Part shown: in pieces, positions 1 through 7,607 of the stretch
Layout: each line of letters opens with the position of its first letter
Numbering within the stretch: the first letter of the stretch is position 1
NCBI GenBank assembly: GCA_021323815.1
Contig: JAJPKG010000224.1
Location: 1-17,956 of the forward strand
DNA length: 17,956 nt
Source of the DNA: Pseudomonadota bacterium
GTDB lineage: Bacteria; Chloroflexota; Ktedonobacteria; Ktedonobacterales; JACDGC01
Direction: 5' to 3'
Notes under the pieces: model-generated
Told to the model about the DNA's origin: nothing
Seen by the model: the letters and a program-made list of their open reading frames with translations, nothing else
Database searches by the model: none
Made by a program: the position numbers and the translations under genes

Positions 1-293
1 CAGAGGTAATCGGCCCCCAGCAGATCGCAAGCCGCCGCATCCTCTTCCTGGCGGCGGGAGACGGCTTCTTGCGCGGTTGCGCCGAAGCCCATTTCGCGAT
101 GCAGTTGACCGGCAAAAGGCGACAGCGCGGCGTCGCCCCCACCGCCAAAGACGGTGATGACCAGCGCCTGCGAACCGGTCGTGTGTTGCAAGGCGATGGT
201 GCCGCCGCATGAGAGCACGGCGTCATCATAATGCGGCGAGAGATAGATCTGGCGGTGACGCCGATCGATCTGCTCGATGGAATCCAGTTTCAC
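1..293 (-). CDS. PIG-L (LmbE-like) deacetylase, N-terminal part
   Basis: This is the first 97 codons of a PIG-L/LmbE family protein, cut by the left window edge. The family comprises zinc-dependent N-deacetylases acting on GlcNAc-type or related small substrates; the substrate here is unknown. The metal-binding motif appears early as SPHYDDAVLSCGG (residues 19-31), with the His and paired Asp of the family's PHxDD signature. No signal peptide is visible, so it is probably cytosolic. The only plausible start is GTG at 291-293, with a GAAAGG ribosome site about 8 bases upstream; no ATG lies nearby in frame. It follows the RluA gene on the same strand after 54 bases and may share its transcript. 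The family is fairly certain, the function is not. Confidence 0.8.
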   Translation of the reverse strand, partial: MKLDSIEQIDRRHRQIYLSPHYDDAVLSCGGTIALQHTTGSQALVITVFGGGGDAALSPFAGQLHREMGFGATAQEAVSRRQEEDAAACDLLGADYL

Positions 294-347
294 GGTGGAA
301 CGCCTTTCGTTATGGTCAATGAGGGTGGGCGAGGATTGATAGTTGTA

Positions 348-1022
348 TTATGCCCCACATTGGAGCGCAGATGCAAAGTCCGGCGGCATGGGCGCGAGAA
401 ACGTGCGAGGCCGCGCGCCGCCTGCATGTGGCACCCGTATCGTTATCGCTTCCGCATGCAACATCAGACGCGAACATGATGGCAGATCAAGCGCATATGT
501 CTCGTCACCACAGATGGGATGCCCGATGGAAGCCAGGTGAGCACGCAGCTGGTGCATGCGCCCGGTGATGGGCCGCAGCCGCAGCAAGGCATGGCCGCCG
601 CGCCGTTCCAGCACCTCATAGCGCGTCTGGGCTGCCTGGCCGTCGTCGCGCACGATCACCCGCCGGCGATCAGCAGGGTCGCGCCCCAGCGGCGCGTCGA
701 TGATCCCCTCATCGGGTAGATCCGCGCCCCACACCAGAGCCAGATAGCATTTGCTGACCTCGTGCCGCTCGAATTGCCGCGCGCCGATGCGCAACATGTG
801 CTCGCTGGCGGCGAACAGCACCACGCCGGACGTGCCTTTATCCAGCCGGTGCAGCAGCCAGGGGCGCGCCAGCCCTCGCGCCGCACGCCACTCGGCCACG
901 AAATCCACCAGCGTGCCATTGGGATGCTTATAGACCGGATGCGTCACCATCCCTGCCGGCTTTTCCACCGCCAGGATGTGCGCGTTTTCGTAGATGACGC
1001 GAAAGAGGGGCGGCGCAGCCAT
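348..1022 (-). CDS. RluA-family pseudouridine synthase
   Basis: This 224-residue protein should isomerise specific uridines in rRNA or tRNA to pseudouridine. The RluA signature HRLDKGTSGVVLF spans residues 58-70, with the catalytic Asp at 61. A later RPITGRMHQLRAHL segment matches the conserved R-x-HQ-R-H region of the family. There is no N-terminal S4 RNA-binding domain, so it resembles the short RluA/TruC-like branch; the RNA target cannot be told from sequence. The ATG lies only 3 bases after the stop of the Uma2 remnant at 1026-1163. The one SD-like string (GGGTGA) is too close to the ATG to work normally, so translation probably depends on coupling to that remnant. The stop is TAA at 348-350. 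Confidence 0.88.
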   Translation of the reverse strand: MAAPPLFRVIYENAHILAVEKPAGMVTHPVYKHPNGTLVDFVAEWRAARGLARPWLLHRLDKGTSGVVLFAASEHMLRIGARQFERHEVSKCYLALVWGADLPDEGIIDAPLGRDPADRRRVIVRDDGQAAQTRYEVLERRGGHALLRLRPITGRMHQLRAHLASIGHPICGDETYALDLPSCSRLMLHAEAITIRVPHAGGARPRTFLAPMPPDFASALQCGA

Positions 1023-1025
1023 GCT

Positions 1026-1163
1026 TCACCCAAAGATCTGCGCGACCAGCGCAGAAAAGCCTGGGATGATGGTTCCGCGCACCAGTTCCGTGCGCAGCCC
1101 GGTGCGCGGCAGCGCGGCAAACTCTTCTGCCGTAATCAGACGTTGTTGGGGCAAAGCAGACAT
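1026..1163 (-). pseudogene. Miniature Uma2-family remnant (internal deletion)
   Basis: A 45-codon open frame starts at ATG 1161-1163 behind a strong GGGAGGTG ribosome site. It begins MSALPQQRLITAEEFAALP and continues LRTELVRGTI, the usual opening of Uma2-family (DUF820, restriction-endonuclease-like) proteins. It then runs at once into IIPGFSALVAQIFG, which resembles the usual C-terminal end of the same family (PGFSlpvaelF). About 130 residues, including the whole PD-(D/E)XK-like core, are missing, yet frame and stop are kept. It cannot be a nuclease. It still ends 3 bases before the RluA start and may serve as a translated leader for that gene. The assignment rests on recalled family patterns. 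Confidence 0.6.
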
Positions 1164-1182
1164 GGCGCACCTCCCACCATCA

Positions 1183-1191
1183 AGCATACCA
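1183..1191 (-). promoter_or_regulatory. Extended -10 promoter for Uma2 remnant/rluA
   Basis: Read on the minus strand, TGGTATGCT is an extended -10 (TGn plus TATGCT) about 20 bases upstream of the Uma2-remnant ATG. No good -35 is present, as is common for extended -10 promoters. The transcript leader would be only about a dozen bases and would carry the GGGAGGTG ribosome site. Confidence 0.3.
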
Positions 1192-1260
1192 CATTTTCTC
1201 TGCGCTCTGGCACATCATCTCATAACCATTGCTTATCTGTGGGATCGCGTATCTTGCTGG

Positions 1261-1269
1261 TGCTATAGT
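1261..1269 (+). promoter_or_regulatory. Extended -10 promoter of the O-methyltransferase
   Basis: TGCTATAGT is a TGn extended -10 element 53 bases upstream of the methyltransferase ATG. No -35 hexamer is convincing at the right distance. Transcription should begin near 1276, inside the GTGTACA repeat pair. Confidence 0.45.
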
Positions 1270-1272
1270 TCA

Positions 1273-1287
1273 GTGTACAAGTGTACA
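1273..1287. promoter_or_regulatory. Tandem GTGTACA repeats, possible operator
   Basis: GTGTACA occurs at 1273-1279 and 1281-1287, with start points 8 bases apart. Each copy contains the palindrome TGTACA. The pair covers the predicted transcription start of the methyltransferase, the place where a repressor would block initiation. Short TGTAC palindromes are found in operators of several repressor families (GntR and TetR types); the actual regulator is unknown and none is encoded alongside. Confidence 0.35.
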
Positions 1288-1321
1288 GCAGTCGAACACG
1301 TTCAGCAAGGAGCAGACATCG

Positions 1322-2014
1322 ATGACGAATCCTCAGAGCGAGTTGGAACGGTTGCAGGCCGAGGCGGCACAGCGGGCGATGATTGACCGCGAGTTGGTGG
1401 CACGGTTCGCCCCGGAAGATGCCGAACTGCGCGGCGCGAACGACCGCGCCAAAGCGGCCGGCATGCCGGAGATTCAGATCTCGCCGCTGCAAGGCAAGTT
1501 GTTGCAGGTGCTGGCCGCTGCGTGTGGAGCGCGCAAGATCCTGGAGATCGGCGCGCTGGCAGGTTATTCCGGCGCGTGGCTGGCCAGGGCATTGCCGGCG
1601 GATGGCAAGTTGATTACCCTGGAAGTGAGCGAGAAGCATGCGGAAGTCGCCCGCGCCACCTTTGCCGCCGCCGGCGTGGCCGATCGTGTGGAGGTGCGCG
1701 TCGGTCCGGCGCTGGAAACCTTGCCCCCCCTCACCAGCGAAGCGCCTTTCGATCTCATCTTCATCGACGCTGATAAGGGCAATTATCCGGCCTATCTGGA
1801 CTGGGCGGTGAAACTCAGCCGGCCCGGCACCATCATCGTCGCGGATAACGTGATTCGCGGCGGGAGAGCGTTTCAGACGCCCCCGCCCGATGAAAACGCG
1901 GCAGGAGCGGCAGCCTATAACGAGAAATTGTTAGCGAACCCACGCCTGATCTCCGTCGCCTTCCCGATGGATGACGACGGTACCGATGGCTTCGCCATCT
2001 CCGTCGTGCGCTAG
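1322..2014 (+). CDS. SAM-dependent class I O-methyltransferase
   Basis: This 230-residue protein belongs to the metal-dependent class I O-methyltransferases (the caffeoyl-CoA/catechol OMT-like fold), which methylate phenolic hydroxyls. The SAM-binding loop reads ILEIGALAGYSG (residues 73-84). The acidic residue binding the SAM ribose is Glu101. The metal site is FIDADKGNY (147-155) followed by DNVIRGG (175-181), so the divalent-cation ligands are present. The natural substrate is unknown. I chose ATG 1322 over an upstream in-frame ATG at 1229 because AAGGAG sits 9 bases before it and family proteins start with a similar helix. The gene converges with the fusion gene downstream across a hairpin. 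Confidence 0.9.
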   Translation: MTNPQSELERLQAEAAQRAMIDRELVARFAPEDAELRGANDRAKAAGMPEIQISPLQGKLLQVLAAACGARKILEIGALAGYSGAWLARALPADGKLITLEVSEKHAEVARATFAAAGVADRVEVRVGPALETLPPLTSEAPFDLIFIDADKGNYPAYLDWAVKLSRPGTIIVADNVIRGGRAFQTPPPDENAAGAAAYNEKLLANPRLISVAFPMDDDGTDGFAISVVR

Positions 2015-2021
2015 GCACCAT

Positions 2022-2066
2022 CCCCCGACCCTTTTCCCACCTTTGCTGGGGAGGAGGTCAGGGGGG
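2022..2066. terminator. Imperfect hairpin between convergent genes
   Basis: A C-rich arm (CCCCCGACCCTTTTCCCA from 2022) is followed by an imperfectly complementary G-rich arm ending at 2066, with a loop near CCTTTG. It lies between the methyltransferase stop and the end of the converging gene, whose last codons lie inside it. There is no U-tract, so bidirectional termination is an inference; it could equally be a dispersed repeat unit. Confidence 0.4.
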
Positions 2067-2507
2067 AGGCACAGGCACGTTGCGCAGTTTGTCGGGATTG
2101 CGCACCACATCGAGGGCAATGATGCGACCGGCATTGAGGGTGAAGGATATGACCGTCAGCACGCGCTCTTGCTCGGCTTTCGTCTGGAAATAGCCCATCG
2201 GCACCAGCTCGCATCCCACAATAGAAACGCCCACATGGTGCTGCACCCCAGCGGCTTGTTCGGCAGCTAAGAGCCGCTCGGTGCCGCTGACGAGCGTTTG
2301 CGACGCGCTTTTCGAGGCATCATTGCTCGCGTCCACCACCACATCACACCCACGCAACGCTTCGGCCAGACCCTCACCCGTCTTCAGATCAACCTGATAT
2401 TCCGATGAGTGGCGGCTGAGCGCACGCACCTCATGCCCACACTGCGACAAACGTTCAGCAACATAGCGGCCCAGCGTTCCCGTGCCGCCAACGATTGCGA
2501 TTTGCAT
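2058..2507 (-). CDS. NmrA-like NAD(P)-binding protein fused to ECF41 sigma tail (deletion product)
   Basis: The 149-residue frame starts at ATG 2505-2507 with GGAGGG about 9 bases upstream. Residues 1-120 are the N-terminal half of an atypical short-chain dehydrogenase/NmrA-like protein. The Rossmann loop IVGGTGTLGRYVAERL is followed by VVVDASNDAS and the FQTKAEQERVL helix. The protein then switches abruptly to TVISFTLNAGRIIALDVVRN, followed by PDKLRNV, which matches the C-terminal end of ECF41/SigJ-type sigma factors (...DGRIaal..vrNPDKLrhl). ECF41 genes are known to sit beside such oxidoreductase/epimerase genes, so a deletion joining two neighbours explains the structure. It lacks the substrate half of the SDR and all DNA-binding parts of sigma. 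It is probably non-functional. Confidence 0.6.
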   Translation of the reverse strand: MQIAIVGGTGTLGRYVAERLSQCGHEVRALSRHSSEYQVDLKTGEGLAEALRGCDVVVDASNDASKSASQTLVSGTERLLAAEQAAGVQHHVGVSIVGCELVPMGYFQTKAEQERVLTVISFTLNAGRIIALDVVRNPDKLRNVPVPPP

Positions 2508-2586
2508 GATGCACAACCCTCCGGCAAGGTCTGTTGTGTTTTCACCCTGTGGACGACATGGCCGGCGAATGTGTGACATGACGATT

Positions 2587-4287
2587 TTATGCCGCTTTTT
2601 CGTGCAGATTCGAGGTGGCGCGTCCTGTGCCGGCGGGCGCAGGATAAACGTCTTCCAGCGTGAAGACGCTGATCAACTCGCGCAGGTGATGCGCCACCTC
2701 GGTGAGACTTTGCGTGGAAGCGACGGTTTCTTCGACACAGGCCGCCATGTGTTCGGTCGCAGTGATGACCTCAGTGGCGGCGTTGCTGTTGTTGTCGCTG
2801 ACGGTAGTGATGTCGCTGATGAGCGCGTTCACTTCGGTGGCATTGGCCGCCATCAGACGTGCTTGCTCCTCAGTTTCAACAACATGCGCGACGGTCTCTT
2901 CCACCCGGCTCACACCTTCGGTCATGGCTGTGACCACCCGCGATGTTTCTTGCTGCGTCTGGTGGATGATCGCGCCGATCTCTTTGGTGGACTGCGCCGA
3001 TCGCTCGGCCAGCTTGCGCACCTCAGCGGCGACGACCGCGAAGCCGCGCCCATGCTCGCCGGCCCGCGCCGCCTCGATGGCCGCGTTCAGCGCCAGCAGA
3101 TTCGTTTGCTCGGCAATATTTTCGATGGTCGCCACAATCTGCTCGATCTCTTGCGACCGCGCACCCAACTGATCGATCTGCCCGGCCACCCGCAACACGC
3201 GCTCGCGCACGTCATCCATGGCGGCGCGCGTCTGATGGGCCGAGGCTTGCACCGCTTGCGTGCGGCGCGTCAGCGTGGCGATGGTCTGCGCCGATTGCTG
3301 CAAGCGGTTGCATTGATCGACCACCGCTGCCGCCATGTTTTGGATGATGCCGGCAACTTGCGTGGTCACGGTTCCGGCCTGCTCAGCGGCCCCTGCTATG
3401 TTTTGCGCCGTGTCATCAACGTTGGTGCTGGAATCTTGCACCTGACTCACCAAATGGCGCAGGCTGTTCAGCATCTCTTGCAGAGCGCGTGTGAGCTGGC
3501 CCACTTCATCCGTGCCAAGCTGATTCGCGTGCAGGTGGGTGAACGGGCGCAATTGGCCGCGCGCCACGTGTCGGGCAATATCTACCATTTGGGTGAGTGG
3601 CCCAGCGATCTGGCGCGCAAGCAGCAAACCAAGCGCCACCGCCAGCGCGACGCTGGCCAGCATCACCACGACTGACAGCCACACCAGCCGCGTGAATGTC
3701 GCTTGCGCATCTGCCTGGGAAACATTCGATTGCTTGATCTCTGCGCTGCGCAATGCATCCAGCGCATCATACACCGCTTTGGTCTGCGGCGACCATTGAT
3801 TCTCGATCTCGACTTCGAGGCGATAGCGATTATCCGGCGTCGGATTGGCCACTGTTGGTTCGATGGCATGCAGCGTGTTTTGCCAGATGTGAATGACATG
3901 CCGGAACTGCGCGATCTCTGCCGCGTTGGCCTGCCCCTGTGTGGCGGCATAGGCGTCGAAATCCGCCATCATCTGCTGCTCGTCTGCGCGGACGGACTGC
4001 AAATAGGCAGGAATGCGCGTCGTGTCGGGATCCAGCACGGCATCGCGCAGATCGTCCTGCGCTTTCTCGAACGCGCTGCGTGTCGCTTCCACATGTTGCA
4101 CGTTCGGCAGGTTGCGCTGGCCGACCGTGACCAGGTGCGCGTTGATCTGCGCCATGCCCCAGATGTCGATGCCGCTGACCAGCACCATCAGCACGCTGAC
4201 GATCAAGAAGCTGGCGACCAGCTTTGTCGCCGTCTTGAGATTGCGTAATTGCCACCGCTCGCGCAGAGCGGACCACAACGTTCCCAT
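2587..4287 (-). CDS. Methyl-accepting chemotaxis protein
   Basis: A 566-residue transmembrane chemoreceptor. Membrane segments lie at about 22-42 and 201-224, enclosing a roughly 155-residue helical outer domain that looks like a four-helix-bundle ligand domain. A HAMP linker follows (about 225-280), then the cytoplasmic signalling coiled coil. The conserved hairpin tip is clear at 389-430 (ENIAEQTNLLALNAAIEAAR, then GRGFAVVAAEVRKLAERS) and would contact CheA and CheW. Methylation-type helices flank it. No C-terminal CheR-tethering pentapeptide is visible. The ATG at 4285-4287 has GAGGAG 7 bases upstream and lies 24 bases after the cupredoxin stop, so the two are very probably one operon. No che genes are in the window. 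The ligand is unknown; the upstream lipoprotein is a candidate partner. Confidence 0.93.
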   Translation of the reverse strand: MGTLWSALRERWQLRNLKTATKLVASFLIVSVLMVLVSGIDIWGMAQINAHLVTVGQRNLPNVQHVEATRSAFEKAQDDLRDAVLDPDTTRIPAYLQSVRADEQQMMADFDAYAATQGQANAAEIAQFRHVIHIWQNTLHAIEPTVANPTPDNRYRLEVEIENQWSPQTKAVYDALDALRSAEIKQSNVSQADAQATFTRLVWLSVVVMLASVALAVALGLLLARQIAGPLTQMVDIARHVARGQLRPFTHLHANQLGTDEVGQLTRALQEMLNSLRHLVSQVQDSSTNVDDTAQNIAGAAEQAGTVTTQVAGIIQNMAAAVVDQCNRLQQSAQTIATLTRRTQAVQASAHQTRAAMDDVRERVLRVAGQIDQLGARSQEIEQIVATIENIAEQTNLLALNAAIEAARAGEHGRGFAVVAAEVRKLAERSAQSTKEIGAIIHQTQQETSRVVTAMTEGVSRVEETVAHVVETEEQARLMAANATEVNALISDITTVSDNNSNAATEVITATEHMAACVEETVASTQSLTEVAHHLRELISVFTLEDVYPAPAGTGRATSNLHEKAA

Positions 4288-4311
4288 ATGAAGCTCCTCA
4301 TGCAGCGGTGG

Positions 4312-5139
4312 TTAGGGTGTGACCAGCACAAAGCCATCCATCGCTATCGGATATTCCGAGGCCATCTTGCGCGCATAGACGCGCAGCAGCAGCGGATCAA
4401 CCATCGCGTGGGTGAAGCAGAAATAGTAGTACAGGCCGGGGGTATTGAAAGTGATGGTGCGCGTTTGCCCGTTGGGCGGCATGGCATCTTCGCCCAGCAG
4501 ATTGTCGATGCCGACCTCCGCCGGATTGATCGGAGCGTCCCACCCCAGCACCGTCTGGAAGAAGTGCGGATCGGTGTCGTGGTTGGTCCAAGAAACCGTG
4601 CCGCCCACATGCACCGCCACGACAAATTTTTCGATCTGGTCGCGCAGATGCACCACCGAGTTTTGCGCAATCATCGGCAAACCGGGGATCGAGCCTTGCA
4701 CCCAGATGATGCCTTCCATTGACATCGGATAACGCGGCACGCCCTGGTGAGGGGCCGCGCGCCCATAAAACGGGGACCAGTCGGCCTCCGTTTTGTCATA
4801 ATAGTAATAGACGCCCGGCTGGGTGAGGGTGACGGTCACGCTCTGCCCCGGCGCAGCCGTCAATGAGAAGCTTTGCGGATTCAGAAAGATGCTTTGTTCC
4901 GGCGTGGTGACGATGGTGTGGCTCACCGTGTCGTCGTTGCGCCAGGTGATCGTCGTTCGCGGCTGCACTGGCAGGATGTACGGATCGAAAATATCCTGCC
5001 CCTGCGGGATGGTCACGGTAGCGGGCGCGTCAACGGTGTTGAGCGCGACGGGGGCGACGCTGCCGTTGCCACAGCTTGCCAGCACAGTGCTGAACACGGC
5101 CACCAACGCCAGGACCGGTCGCCGAAAAAGATCCATCAT
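4312..5139 (-). CDS. Two-domain cupredoxin-like lipoprotein
   Basis: This 275-residue secreted lipoprotein has a signal peptide ending in lipobox LASC (Cys23), so it should be anchored outside the cytoplasmic membrane. It holds two plastocyanin-like beta domains. The first (about 40-140) has VSHTIV with His74 and a GVYYYY strand, but no Cys, so it probably binds no type 1 copper. The second (about 175-260) has DPHFF (His192) and GLYYYFCFTHAM (Cys241, His244, Met246), giving the His/Cys/His set; the Met is 2 residues after the His instead of about 5, so the axial ligand is uncertain. I chose this ATG because AGGAG lies 10 bases upstream; an in-frame ATG at 5163 would add 8 residues. It is encoded just before the chemoreceptor. 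Confidence 0.78.
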   Translation of the reverse strand: MMDLFRRPVLALVAVFSTVLASCGNGSVAPVALNTVDAPATVTIPQGQDIFDPYILPVQPRTTITWRNDDTVSHTIVTTPEQSIFLNPQSFSLTAAPGQSVTVTLTQPGVYYYYDKTEADWSPFYGRAAPHQGVPRYPMSMEGIIWVQGSIPGLPMIAQNSVVHLRDQIEKFVVAVHVGGTVSWTNHDTDPHFFQTVLGWDAPINPAEVGIDNLLGEDAMPPNGQTRTITFNTPGLYYYFCFTHAMVDPLLLRVYARKMASEYPIAMDGFVLVTP

Positions 5140-5434
5140 CAGGTGAACTCTCCTGCTCGCCATTCCTGGCGAATGTCCTCATCATGAGCTATCAGGAAAG
5201 ATCAATCGGAATAGTGGCTGGTTTTCTGAAGTGGGTGACAACGTGACATTTTCAGGTGCTTTGACGCCTGTGCCTGACAAGAAAACAGCGCGAACTCGGC
5301 ATCGCCGCGCCCGATGTTTCCGAGAAGACCGCAACACAGGCATTGGCCGCTGTGCGCCGCTCATCGCAGGGCAGCGGCTTCAACACCCATGTTACCCTCT
5401 GCCAGCGCCCGCCGGAATACTGGTGGGCACAGGT
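5140..5434. other. Gap between enolase and cupredoxin gene
   Basis: No convincing gene is present. It should hold the promoter of the cupredoxin/chemoreceptor operon, but I see no clean -35/-10 pair on the minus strand. Two GTGACA repeats (5235-5240 and 5243-5248) could be a regulator site. GCCGCT and AGCGGC, 11 bases apart near 5350-5372, form a hairpin that might end the enolase transcript. A start-less open frame (5265-5492, +) contains TRKQRELGIAAPD and could be a gene scrap, but I cannot name it. Confidence 0.35.
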
Positions 5435-6748
<1,314 letters not shown>

Positions 6749-6858
6749 AGGAGCAGGTGATCCTTTCTATGCATGGCGAATGCCACCCGGCAATAAGGTG
6801 GCATGCACAGCATAGCATATCAGGAGGCATGGCACTGGTGGCGCTCTTACCTGCTCCT
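6749..6858 (-). promoter_or_regulatory. Nested inverted repeats in the enolase leader
   Basis: Three complementary pairs are nested between the enolase ATG and the upstream gene. The 10-base AGGAGCAGGT (6749-6758) pairs with ACCTGCTCCT (6849-6858). CTATGC (6767-6772) pairs with GCATAG (6810-6815). ATGCCACC (6780-6787) pairs with GGTGGCAT (6797-6804) around a 9-base loop. The outermost stem abuts the start codon. The arrangement could influence translation of enolase, but it matches no riboswitch I recognise. The promoter itself is not clear. Confidence 0.4.
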
Positions 6859-6872
6859 TACGGTTCGCCGGC

Positions 6873-7343
6873 TCAAGAGCTGAGGCCACCATCGCTGCGC
6901 GTTGCTCGCGCCAGGCGTTCGTGGTGCAGCACCATATCCCACATGGAGCGACTGACGCATTCTTCGTGCAGGGCGGTGGCCGTCTCAACCATCCCATGCG
7001 GCAGCCAGGCCCAGGCGGCAATGCGCTTGTGACACATCACGCATTCCCAGCGGCCCATGCTCCAGTGGCGCTCGTGGCGTTCGTGGAAGCGCGCCATCAT
7101 CCGCGCGAAGATCGCCAGCAACCGCCGCCGTCGTTGGGTGGCGCGAAACGCCTGCCATGCCGCCTGCGCTGCGGCGTCCGCGACCACCACCGCCGGCACG
7201 CGGGGCAGCGCGCCCGAAAGTCCTGCTCGCCGGCGCGCCTGATGGGCATGCGTCGTTCCGCCGAGATACTGTGTCGGCACGCGCGAGGCGCGATAGACGC
7301 GCGCCGTCGCCTCCGCTGGGTCCACGCCCCACAACTCTGCCAT
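6873..7343 (-). CDS. Small Cys/His-containing protein of unknown function
   Basis: I do not recognise a family for this 156-residue protein. It has an excellent ribosome site (AAGGAGG, about 10 bases before the ATG). Residues 70-95 are Arg-rich and helical (RRRRLLAIFARMMARFHERH). CVMCHKR (Cys101, Cys104) is followed by ALHEECV (His126, Cys129). The CxxC...HxxC spacing of about 21 residues looks like a small zinc-binding finger, suggesting nucleic-acid or protein binding. The end is rich in His, Arg and Ser. It lies upstream of enolase on the same strand but 124 bases away, and diverges from the HtrA gene. No membrane segment is seen. Function is left open. Confidence 0.6.
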   Translation of the reverse strand: MAELWGVDPAEATARVYRASRVPTQYLGGTTHAHQARRRAGLSGALPRVPAVVVADAAAQAAWQAFRATQRRRRLLAIFARMMARFHERHERHWSMGRWECVMCHKRIAAWAWLPHGMVETATALHEECVSRSMWDMVLHHERLARATRSDGGLSS

Positions 7344-7432
7344 GACATCTTGCCTCCTTGCGGTCTGCCCCCAGAGGGGGGTGATAAGTCATCTGCCGGA
7401 AAATCCTCTTTCAGCATACGCTCAGCGCAAAA

Positions 7433-7460
7433 TCGACATAAGAGCCGGCACATCTATAAA
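7433..7460 (+). promoter_or_regulatory. Candidate promoter of the HtrA-type protease gene
   Basis: TCGACA (7433-7438) and TATAAA (7455-7460) are spaced by 16 bases in the divergent gap between the Cys/His protein and the protease. The leader would be about 140 bases long. The -35 is only moderately good. Confidence 0.35.
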
Positions 7461-7607
7461 AAATCTGTAAGCACCAGCCGCACCGCGCCTGATTTTGCTT
7501 GCGGTCGCGCTGAGCGCGGGGTTACGCTAGAGGGCAGAGGCGTGATGGAAAGGAAATTGCTTCCATCACAGCAGAGATATCATACGACTGATGTGGAGTT
7601 GGACCCC

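Noticed and set aside
6921..7607. Plus-strand open frame that continues into the HtrA-type gene, suggesting a 593-residue protein
   Set aside because: The upstream part is the antisense of the Cys/His protein gene, has low-complexity Arg/Pro content, and the signal peptide with its ribosome site begins at 7608.
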